64,000 nt of DNA, taken from Hymenobacter crusticola (lineage in GTDB: Bacteria; Bacteroidota; Bacteroidia; Cytophagales; Hymenobacteraceae). This document shows, piece by piece, positions 28,492-35,865 of the stretch. Under the pieces are notes generated by a model that made no database searches, had not been told where the DNA came from, and saw nothing but the letters and a program-made list of their open reading frames with translations. A program made the translations under genes and the position numbers. Where the stretch lies: positions 62,001 through 126,000 of the forward strand of contig NZ_MTSE01000004.1 of the NCBI RefSeq assembly GCF_002154225.1, in the 5' to 3' direction. Each line of letters begins with the position of its first letter. Position 1 is the stretch's first letter.

Positions 28492-29383
28492 ACATTCGCC
28501 TACTAGCCAGAGGAGTTAGGCTGCCTATCGCCTATTCAGACTAGCAAACGACGGCGGAAACGATTGCGCTGCTGAAATCAATTGATCAGCACTGAGAAGT
28601 GAAATGTGTTGTGTAGAGAGCGATTTTACGATATGGCTTATCTGTTATTAGTCCAATTAAGTTGATCGATTGATCATCAGTTACTCAAGGCTTTGTGTAG
28701 GTACGCTGTTGTAGCTCAAATCACCTTCAGTTAAGATGGCTCTCTTTAGTACAGGCAGATAGGATACCTAATGCTGATAGTCTTGTTGACCGAATGAATA
28801 GCCACAACAAGATATGGCTGAAGCAAGCGATGCTGGCGTAGAATCTTATGTAATGTGCATTTCTAACTATACAAATTCGTGTTGTTTTTGCATTAAGTGG
28901 AGAACAATAAATGTACAATAAGATAACACAATAGTTCAAAATATGCTCTCAGTTGCTTTGGAAGCATGTTTTCTATTTATCAATTACTGCAAAACAGTTG
29001 AACATCTATTGTAAGAATATAAGCATATCTGCGCTAACAAAGCGAATACCTTTGAATTACTACACAGGTAGCTTTAGCACAGGGTACATCTAGTCCTTTT
29101 AGGTTGATCTGGTGCCTATAAGAGAGTAGTGGCTGCTATTTCATATGATATGAATAGTAATAACAACCCTTGCATTGCTCGTCCATACTACCTGTCCTAC
29201 TTGTAGTACAAGGGCTAGATTGGCAAGGATATATTCTTGGGTGTGAATTGATTTTATCCTACTTATAGAACGTGAATGAAGATGCATGTCAGTCGGCCTA
29301 GTTTATAGTAAAGTGTTGCTGCCTATCTCCCGGAGTTCAAGTTCTACAGTTGCATGAGTCGCTTTTTTTAATTTATGCTACCA

Positions 29384-29405
29384 CAATCGATTGCGCAATC
29401 GATTA
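29384..29405. promoter_or_regulatory. Tandem LacI-type operator upstream of susC of the xylan PUL
   Basis: CAATCGATTG at 29384-29393 is followed by CAATCGATTA at 29396-29405, with centres 12 bp apart, about 80 bp before the susC start. The core AATCGATT fits AANCGNTT and is identical to the palindromes before the other susC (14048-14096). A shared LacI-family regulator encoded outside the window is inferred, acting in addition to the HTCS. Confidence 0.6.
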
Positions 29406-29480
29406 CGGATAAGATAGCTCAGCTCCTCAGGGAGTGACTAGCTTTTATAAATTCTTTCTTCCAACAATTTCCCACCTATC

Positions 29481-32400
29481 ATGAAAGCACCTTTATACGC
29501 TGCGATGCTACGTTTCGGGCAACCAGTAGCGCGCGGGGCAGTAGTCCTGTCCTTGCTTGGTCTAACGCCCACGCTGGTAATGGCGCAAGCCACACAAACA
29601 GTTTCCGGCCAAGTTGTCGGCGCAGACAGTGGCGAAGGACTGCCCGGCGTCACTGTTCTACAAAAAGGTACCACCAACGGGGTTTCTACCAATAGTGCCG
29701 GAGAATTTACGTTGTCGGTCCCAACTGGGAGCACGCTGGTATTCAGTGCTATCGGTTTTGTAAGCCAAGAGGTAGTCGTTTCCGGAGCTAGCATAAACAT
29801 CAAGCTGGCTACCAATTCCAAGGCGCTGGACGAAGTAGTGGTCGTAGGTTATGGCACGCAGCGAGCAGAAGCGGTAACCGGGTCAGTGGCTTCTATTAGT
29901 GGCGAGAACTTGCGCGAAGTGCCCGCAGCTAACATTTCACAGGCTCTGCAAGGCCGGTTACCCGGTGTGCAATTTTCGCAAACCTCCTCCCAGCCGGGCG
30001 CTGCCACGCAGATTCGGATCCGTGGGGTACGGTCACTCACTGCCAGTAATGATCCGCTGATCGTACTGGATGGCATTCCTTTTCCGGGCTCTATCGGCGA
30101 CATCAACCCCAACGACATCCAGAGTGTTGACATTCTGAAAGATGCCTCGGCCACCGCTATTTACGGGTCGCGTGGGGCGAACGGCGTTGTGTTGGTAACC
30201 ACTAAAGGCGGGAAAGTAGGGCAGAAACCGCAAATAACGTATGATGGGTTCGTTGGCGCGAAAACACTCTTCTCCCGATACCCCATGATGAATGGGCCCG
30301 AGTTTGTTGAGCTTCGCCGAGCAGCAGGCCTGTACTCCAACCTCAACACCGGCGTTGTTCAATACGGCCTAGATGAGGCGCCTGACGTGAATACCGATTG
30401 GCAGGATAAACTCTACAAAACGGGTATGCAGGTCAACCAGAACGTAGGGGTCTCTGGCGGCACGCAGAACGGGCGTTATAATTTCAACGCGGGTTATTAC
30501 CAGGAAGAAGGTGTCATTCCAACCCAGCAGTACACCCGTTATTCCGTGCGCGGAACGCTCGACCAAGGCGTTGGCAAGTACGTTCGTGTGGGCTTCACGG
30601 CAAACAACAGCTATAGCTTAACCGAAGGCGGCAACGTAGGTATATACGGCACGTTGGCTTCAACACCTATTGCCAATCCATACAACGCGGATGGCTCTTT
30701 GAAAAGAGTTATCAGCATGGTACAGGATAATCAGTGGGTGTATAACAAAGATGTCGTAGAGGCTAACAAGGACAAATGGTTAAGCCAATCAAGAAGCTTT
30801 GCCAGCTACAACTCCATCTTCGGAGAGTTTAAAATTCCGGGAGTAGAGGGGTTGAAGTATCGCCTCAATCTGGGCGTAAACTATCGGCAGAGCCAGGGTG
30901 GTTCTTACACCGGGCGGGGCATCGGTTCTGACAATCCGGATAACCTTTCTACGGGCTCGGTTAACAACTCCGTTACGACCGATTATACCGTTGAGAACAT
31001 CCTGTCGTACGACCGCACTTTTGCCGGGAAGCATAATATAAATGCAATAGCCCTGTACTCGGCTTCCAATAACGTGTTCAACCGGTCGCAGATTAATGCC
31101 CGGGATATTCCTTCTGACGCCTTCCAGTTCTACAACCTAGGACTAGCCGCCGGCGAAATCACCGTACCGACTCAGAATGGCGAACAAGGATATACAAAAT
31201 ATGGTCTGTTGTCTTACATGGGCCGCGTGATGTACTCCTACGACGACCGGTACCTGCTGTCAGCTACGGTCCGTTCGGATGGCTCCTCGCGCCTCTCGCC
31301 GGGCTATCAATGGAATACCTACCCCGCTGTGTCGGTAGGCTGGAACGTAGCCAAAGAATCGTTCATGCAAGATGTTTCGGCTGTGAACATGCTGAAGTTT
31401 CGGGCTGGCTATGGCATTACGTCGAACCAATCTGTTAACCCGTACGCTACCCTAGGCCGGTTAACGACCCGTCCCTACAATTTTGGTCCGACTGGCTACC
31501 AGACCGGCTTGTATGTGAGCGAACTGCCTAACCCGAAATTGGGTTGGGAGTACTCGAAAACGTGGAACTACGGGGTAGATTTCGCGGTCCTAGATAACCG
31601 TCTTTCCGGTACGGTCGAGTATTATGTCACCAAAACTGAAAACCTGCTGCTCAGCGTAGGCTTGCCAGCCACTTCGGGCGTAGGGAGCTACACGGCCAAC
31701 GTTGGCGCTACCCAGAACAAAGGCATTGAGCTTTCATTGAACGGGGTAATCCTGAACAACCTCAACGGCTGGACTTGGGAAGCGGGCGTTAACATGTATG
31801 CCAACCGCAACAAGATTACGTCGCTTGCGGGGAACCAGCCCAGGGATGAAAACAACTGGTGGTTCGTTGGAAAACCGATCAACGTAGTTTTTGACTACGA
31901 GAAAACAGGGCTTTGGCAAGAAGGAGACCCATACCTGAGCATTCTGGAGCCCGGCGGCCAAGTAGGCATGATTAAGGTGAAATACACCGGCGACTACAAT
32001 GCAGATGGTACCCCTACCCGAGCCATTGGCGCAGCAGACCGGCAAATTCTGGATACCAACCCCAAATTCCAGGGCGGATTCAATACCCGGGTGGCGTATA
32101 AAGGCTTTGATTTGAGCACGGTAGGTATCTTCCAAAACGGCGGCTTGCTCAATAGCACCATCTACGGCTCGGCCGGCTATCTCAACATGCTGACCGGTCG
32201 TCGTGGGAACGTGAAAGTGGATTACTGGACTCCTACTAACACGGATGCCAAATATCCTAACCCAGCTGGTCCCAGAACCGGCGACAATCCGAAGTATGGC
32301 AGCACGCTTGGGTACTTCGATGCTTCTTATCTGAAAATACGCACCATCACACTCGGCTATAATTTCGACAACATCACCTGGTTGAAAAATAAGGGCGTGA

Positions 32401-32609
32401 GCAGAATGCGCCTTTACGCGACGGCCCAGAACCCGTTTGTGTTCTTCTCGCCTTATAAGAAAGAGTCGGGCATGGATCCGGAAACCAACTCGCGCGGCAA
32501 CGAAAATGCGGCCGTAGCATATGGCGCCAACCTCAGCCGCATCCTGACGCTGGGAACTAATGCCCCGGCCACCCGCACGTATCTCGCAGGCCTTACCCTT
32601 ACCTTCTAA
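29481..32609 (+). CDS. SusC/RagA-family TonB-dependent transporter of the xylan PUL
   Basis: 1042 aa. N-terminal signal region (about 1-34), carboxypeptidase-like domain (SGQVVGADSGEGLPGVTVLQ, about 38-120), TonB-box-like DEVVVVGYGTQRAEAVTGSV, plug with VDILKDASATAIYGSRGANG, and a beta-barrel ending YLAGLTLTF. It should import xylo-oligosaccharides across the outer membrane with the SusD protein encoded 11 bp downstream. The GC content is lower than in the enzyme genes that follow. Paired AATCGATT operators lie about 80 bp upstream. Confidence 0.96.
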   Translation: MKAPLYAAMLRFGQPVARGAVVLSLLGLTPTLVMAQATQTVSGQVVGADSGEGLPGVTVLQKGTTNGVSTNSAGEFTLSVPTGSTLVFSAIGFVSQEVVVSGASINIKLATNSKALDEVVVVGYGTQRAEAVTGSVASISGENLREVPAANISQALQGRLPGVQFSQTSSQPGAATQIRIRGVRSLTASNDPLIVLDGIPFPGSIGDINPNDIQSVDILKDASATAIYGSRGANGVVLVTTKGGKVGQKPQITYDGFVGAKTLFSRYPMMNGPEFVELRRAAGLYSNLNTGVVQYGLDEAPDVNTDWQDKLYKTGMQVNQNVGVSGGTQNGRYNFNAGYYQEEGVIPTQQYTRYSVRGTLDQGVGKYVRVGFTANNSYSLTEGGNVGIYGTLASTPIANPYNADGSLKRVISMVQDNQWVYNKDVVEANKDKWLSQSRSFASYNSIFGEFKIPGVEGLKYRLNLGVNYRQSQGGSYTGRGIGSDNPDNLSTGSVNNSVTTDYTVENILSYDRTFAGKHNINAIALYSASNNVFNRSQINARDIPSDAFQFYNLGLAAGEITVPTQNGEQGYTKYGLLSYMGRVMYSYDDRYLLSATVRSDGSSRLSPGYQWNTYPAVSVGWNVAKESFMQDVSAVNMLKFRAGYGITSNQSVNPYATLGRLTTRPYNFGPTGYQTGLYVSELPNPKLGWEYSKTWNYGVDFAVLDNRLSGTVEYYVTKTENLLLSVGLPATSGVGSYTANVGATQNKGIELSLNGVILNNLNGWTWEAGVNMYANRNKITSLAGNQPRDENNWWFVGKPINVVFDYEKTGLWQEGDPYLSILEPGGQVGMIKVKYTGDYNADGTPTRAIGAADRQILDTNPKFQGGFNTRVAYKGFDLSTVGIFQNGGLLNSTIYGSAGYLNMLTGRRGNVKVDYWTPTNTDAKYPNPAGPRTGDNPKYGSTLGYFDASYLKIRTITLGYNFDNITWLKNKGVSRMRLYATAQNPFVFFSPYKKESGMDPETNSRGNENAAVAYGANLSRILTLGTNAPATRTYLAGLTLTF

Positions 32610-32620
32610 GGAAATCAGAC

Positions 32621-34579
32621 ATGAAACGTTCTAACATAACCTTTTTAATTGGGGCAGCGGTAATCTCGATGGCCGCGCCTGGCTGCTCAGATTTGCTGGA
32701 GGAACAGCCCAGAAGTTTTTACGAGCCGGGCTTTTTTCAAACCGAAAGAGGTGTTAACGGAGGGTTGACATCTATGTATGCTCACCTGCGCTCCATCTAC
32801 GGAGAGGCTTACTATTATAATACCACCGAAACCGGTACAGACGAAGTAACCTACGGCCAAAGTGCCGACGAGAACTTCCTGGCCGCAGACCTCTCAGGCA
32901 GAGCGGCGCTTAACGGCAACAACAGCCGCGCCGATAGAGTGTGGTTCGGGGCGTTCCCCAACATCAATACGGCTAATGGCGTTATTAAAAATGCCTCTGC
33001 CGTAGGTACCGTTTCGCCGGCCTTGGTTGCTGAAGCGCGGTTCTTCCGGGCCTTCGACTACTTCTTGTTGGTCCAAACCTTTGGGGGCGTGCCGCTGGAT
33101 TTGGGGTCTGGAGAACTGCAGTTCAACACCAACCCGATTAGAACTTCTACCCGCAACACGGTACCCGAGGTCTATACCAAAGCCGTTTTCCCGGATCTGC
33201 TAACCGCAATCAACGACTTGCCGGCGACTCCGCGCGTTATCGGTGGTGTCACCAAAACACTTGCCCGCTTGTATCTGGCAAAAGCCTACCTGACCTATGC
33301 TTGGTGGCTTGAAAACCCGAATAACATTCCGACCTATCCAGAGGCTCAACGCACAGATCCTGATGGCCACAACGCCCAATGGTATTATCAAAAGGCGTAT
33401 GACATAGCAGCTGATGGTATCGACAATCCGGGGCAGTACCGCTTGCAGCCCACGTACTACGATGTGAACGTGGGTACAAATGACCGCAACGCGGAAGCGA
33501 TGTTGTACGCTGACCATACCGAATCCAGCCAGTTGTATAACGGAGGTGACTTGAGCAATGGTAGTGGCGGCGCCCCTGATAACTTCGCCGGCTGGATGCT
33601 GACCTGGAACTATACCGCCATCCGGACCACGGGGGTATATACAGGTAAGCCAAATGCTGCTTTTTCTTCTGTGCAGCGAGAAGCCGTGCAGCCGTTGGGC
33701 CGTCCTTGGGTACGTATGGCGCCTACCATTGGCGCCATTACGACCACCTTTGCCGACAAAACCAACGACTCGCGCTACGACGGCACCTTTACTACCGTAT
33801 ACCGGGGTAATTGGCCGAAAGCGGGTGGTGAGCAACCAACAACTGCTCTTAATGCCAACAATTTGCCAGTAAACCCGGGAGATGCCATCCTGACGTTCCT
33901 GAACACAGAACCGGCTACTGCCATTACCTATCCTAGCGGAGCAGGCGCAAGTGGCGTAGGCGGAGGCGTGCTGCCCGGCAGAGCGGATTGGGTAATTTCC
34001 CCGAGTGGTATCAGCCGAATTACATATCCAGGTCTGTGGAAGCTTGGTCCGTACCGTACGGATAGTGGTACGGGCTTAGGTTCCCCCAATGCTGGCAGCA
34101 CGCGCCCGTACTACATTGCCAAATTCTCTGAGCTATATTTTATAGCAGCCGAAGCAGCCGTGAAAGGAGCAACCACCAAAGGAGGCAAAAGCGCACGGGA
34201 ATTGATTAACGTTATTCGGGCCCGGGCCGGCAAATGGCGCTTTGACAACAGTGGCAACGTAGCTAAGGTGCAGGATAACAGCGCGGCTATGGTGGCGGCC
34301 ACTCCGGCTACGATAGATATCAACTACATCTTGGCAGAACGTTCGCGCGAATACTATGGTGAAGGTTACCGCTGGTATGATCTGGTGCGCACCCAAAAGT
34401 GGAATGAGTTGGCTGGTACCTACCGTATTGGCGGCATCAACTTCGGCGACCATACGCCTGCTACCGTAACGCGTACCATTCAGCCGTATCATTACTTGCG
34501 TCCCATTCCGCAGGCTCAGCTTGATGCAATGGATGTAGCGTCTGATGTAAAAGCTGCTTATCAGAACCCAGGTTATTAA
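32621..34579 (+). CDS. SusD/RagB-family glycan-binding lipoprotein of the xylan PUL
   Basis: 652 aa. Lipobox in ISMAAPGC (Cys at 22), then SDLLEEQPRSFYEPGFFQTE, the standard SusD opening. TPR-like helices include ALVAEARFFRAFDYFLLVQT (about 130-149); the C-terminal signature is YYIAKFSELYFIAAEAAVKG (about 498-517) and ILAERSREYYGEGYRWYDLV (about 568-587). It binds the glycan at the cell surface and forms the lid of SusC. A terminator-like hairpin follows 9 bp after the stop, so the enzyme genes may be transcribed partly by read-through or from another promoter. Confidence 0.95.
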   Translation: MKRSNITFLIGAAVISMAAPGCSDLLEEQPRSFYEPGFFQTERGVNGGLTSMYAHLRSIYGEAYYYNTTETGTDEVTYGQSADENFLAADLSGRAALNGNNSRADRVWFGAFPNINTANGVIKNASAVGTVSPALVAEARFFRAFDYFLLVQTFGGVPLDLGSGELQFNTNPIRTSTRNTVPEVYTKAVFPDLLTAINDLPATPRVIGGVTKTLARLYLAKAYLTYAWWLENPNNIPTYPEAQRTDPDGHNAQWYYQKAYDIAADGIDNPGQYRLQPTYYDVNVGTNDRNAEAMLYADHTESSQLYNGGDLSNGSGGAPDNFAGWMLTWNYTAIRTTGVYTGKPNAAFSSVQREAVQPLGRPWVRMAPTIGAITTTFADKTNDSRYDGTFTTVYRGNWPKAGGEQPTTALNANNLPVNPGDAILTFLNTEPATAITYPSGAGASGVGGGVLPGRADWVISPSGISRITYPGLWKLGPYRTDSGTGLGSPNAGSTRPYYIAKFSELYFIAAEAAVKGATTKGGKSARELINVIRARAGKWRFDNSGNVAKVQDNSAAMVAATPATIDINYILAERSREYYGEGYRWYDLVRTQKWNELAGTYRIGGINFGDHTPATVTRTIQPYHYLRPIPQAQLDAMDVASDVKAAYQNPGY

Positions 34580-34588
34580 TAGCATGCT

Positions 34589-34648
34589 GAAAAGGAGTGA
34601 AAAATATGGTTGCTCCTATTGAACAGCCACGCTTTTCACTCCTTTTTC
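34589..34648 (+). terminator. Possible terminator or attenuator after susD
   Basis: GAAAAGGAGTGAAAA (34589-34603) pairs with TTTTCACTCCTTTTTC (34633-34648), one base bulged, around a 30-nt loop, and a T-rich stretch follows. The placement right after susD suggests partial termination, which would keep susCD mRNA more abundant than the enzyme mRNA. Confidence 0.6.
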
Positions 34649-35004
34649 TTGAATACATTTTCTACTAGGCAGAAAGTACATACCACACTAGTATGTACCG
34701 GCAAGCTGATAGAGCATGTGAAGAAGTGCGTGCCCGCCTTTGTAGCGTCAGAACTATTGCTTACTCTCAGTAACACTGGGAGCTATGGCTCAGATGCGGC
34801 CAGGAGCGACCAACGATTTCACGTGTTACGCCCCGTTCCGAAGCAGGAAATTGACTGTACGAGTGGTCAACTGAGCGGTAGCGTTACGCAGGACCCTAGG
34901 TGCTAGAGCATTGCGGTAAGTCTAGGAAGGTTAGGGATGGAGCGACTTCTACCAAAAAGTAGCTCCTTCCCTACTCTGGCCTGTTCGCCGGGTGTAACAC
35001 GGGC
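34649..35004. other. Non-coding stretch in the scar between susD and GH127
   Basis: 356 bp with no supportable gene. A 98-codon open frame starts at 34610 but has no domain, signal or sensible composition. Immediately downstream the xylose isomerase stub begins. Confidence 0.45.
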
Positions 35005-35256
35005 ATGGCCCACATTGACGGTATGGACACCTTCGTTCGGACGCTGGTGGCGGCCAATGACATCCTGAAGAAGGCGCCCTACAAGCAGTTTCGCCAGCAG
35101 CACTATGCTTCGTTCGACAGCGGCCAAGGCAAGGCCTTCGAAGACGGTCAGCTCACGCTGGAAGACCTGGGTATCTATGCCCTGAGCAACGGCGAGTCGG
35201 AGCAGAAGAGCGACAAGCAGAAGCAGTTGGAGGGAACCATCAATCAGTACATCTAA
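35005..35256 (+). pseudogene. xylA: C-terminal stub of a xylose isomerase gene
   Basis: 83 codons that read as the C-terminal end of xylose isomerase: AHIDGMDTFVRTLVAAND, then YASFDSGQGKAFEDGQLTLE, LGIYALSNGES and an NQYI end. Bacteroidetes XylA proteins end with this pattern (AHIxGMDxFAxxL, ERYASFDSGxGKAFE, LEDL, GEPxQxSGKQE). Full enzymes are about 440 aa, so over 80% is missing, including the metal-binding and catalytic part. An in-frame stop lies upstream at 34960-34962 and similarity stops right at AHI. The ATG at 35005 is accidental, replacing the residue before AHI. The stub cannot be active. XylA converts xylose to xylulose, so it fits the PUL theme. Confidence 0.85.
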
Positions 35257-35265
35257 ACAGTAACA

Positions 35266-35375
35266 ACCGACTTTGCTGAGCTTTCAATAGGAGTGGGAAC
35301 CTAGAGGAAGATCAGTAGTTACCGACCTGGCTGGCCTTCTACTAGGCGTGGGAACCTAATGGAGGTCAGTCAGGA
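35266..35375 (+). repeat. Two diverged tandem copies of a 55-bp unit
   Basis: Copy 1 (35266-35320) and copy 2 (35321-35375) both start ACCGAC and share GTGGGAACCTA and ATCAGTA/GTCAGTC segments, with roughly 70% identity by eye. It begins 10 bp after the xylA stub stop. No coding or known element function is recognised. Confidence 0.5.
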
Positions 35376-35460
35376 AGGTTATTGTTCAAAGGGGGTATTC
35401 CTGCCATGTTCGTTAACAGGTCATTATCCTACAAAATGGCTACCAGCGTAGCGTTTAGAA

Positions 35461-35790
35461 GGAGCCAAGGGCGACCTGCTACCCGTGCAAGCTTACCTAG
35501 CCCCAACGCTGGAGTACACCAACACGACCGGCTTGCGTTAGGCTAGTTCACTTGATGAGGCGGCCGCTCAACTGGTAAGTCTGCACGCCAATGGTAAGCC
35601 TGACAACGGCAACCGACCTTGGCAGCAAGCTGTGGCAGAAAACGTTATTAGTAAAGCTTCCCAACACACTGACCAAGCCTAGCAAGCATGTGCTGAAATT
35701 CTGGTTAATAGATCCTGGTATAGTGTTGAAAAAGCTCGTAGTTGGCACTGGTGGCGTAAAGTTTAACACCCTAGCCCCCCGGAAAGGGCG
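35461..35790 (+). pseudogene. C-terminal remnant of a second GH115 gene
   Basis: Frame 1 from 35461 reads LLPVQAYLAPTLEYTNTTGL, a TAG stop at 35539-35541, then LDEAAAQLVSLHANGKPDN and PWQQAVAENVIS. After a shift of one base near 35665-35670 it continues LTKPSKHVLKFWLIDPG and IVLKKLVVGTGGVK. This follows, in order, the end of the intact GH115 at 45304: LLAYVAPTIDFNNAGGL, DDEAPQLVNVSAKKPG, AHTLRYWVITPG, VVLQKLVIDAGGLRP. So at least one stop and one frameshift disable it, and the N-terminal ~850 residues are absent. A GH115_C-like domain from another protein is a less likely source. Confidence 0.8.
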
Positions 35791-35865
35791 GCGAGTGCTG
35801 CGGCTAAAAACGACAAGGACAATAATGACCAGCGCTAGGTCTTCAGTAGGTGTTTCATTCAGAAT

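Larger units (their letters stand above)
28404..29480. other. Long AT-rich intergenic region between HTCS and susC
   Basis: 1077 bp, roughly 40% GC by eye against about 60% in the enzyme genes. Short open frames exist but have no start context, signal or domain that I can support. It contains a possible HTCS promoter box (28484-28491), near-palindromes GATCGATTGATC (28664-28675 region) and AATCAATTGATCAG (near 28580), and the paired AATCGATT operators at 29384-29405. It is unusually long for a PUL divergent promoter region. Confidence 0.6.

Noticed and set aside
28727..28939. 70-codon open frame in the AT-rich spacer
   Set aside because: AT-rich DNA with random composition, no domain and no clear start context.
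34610..34906. 98-codon open frame after susD
   Set aside because: It begins inside the hairpin, has no recognisable features and lies in a scarred region.
35266..35375. Possible CRISPR-like repeat array
   Set aside because: Only two diverged copies in direct contact, with no spacers and no cas genes.
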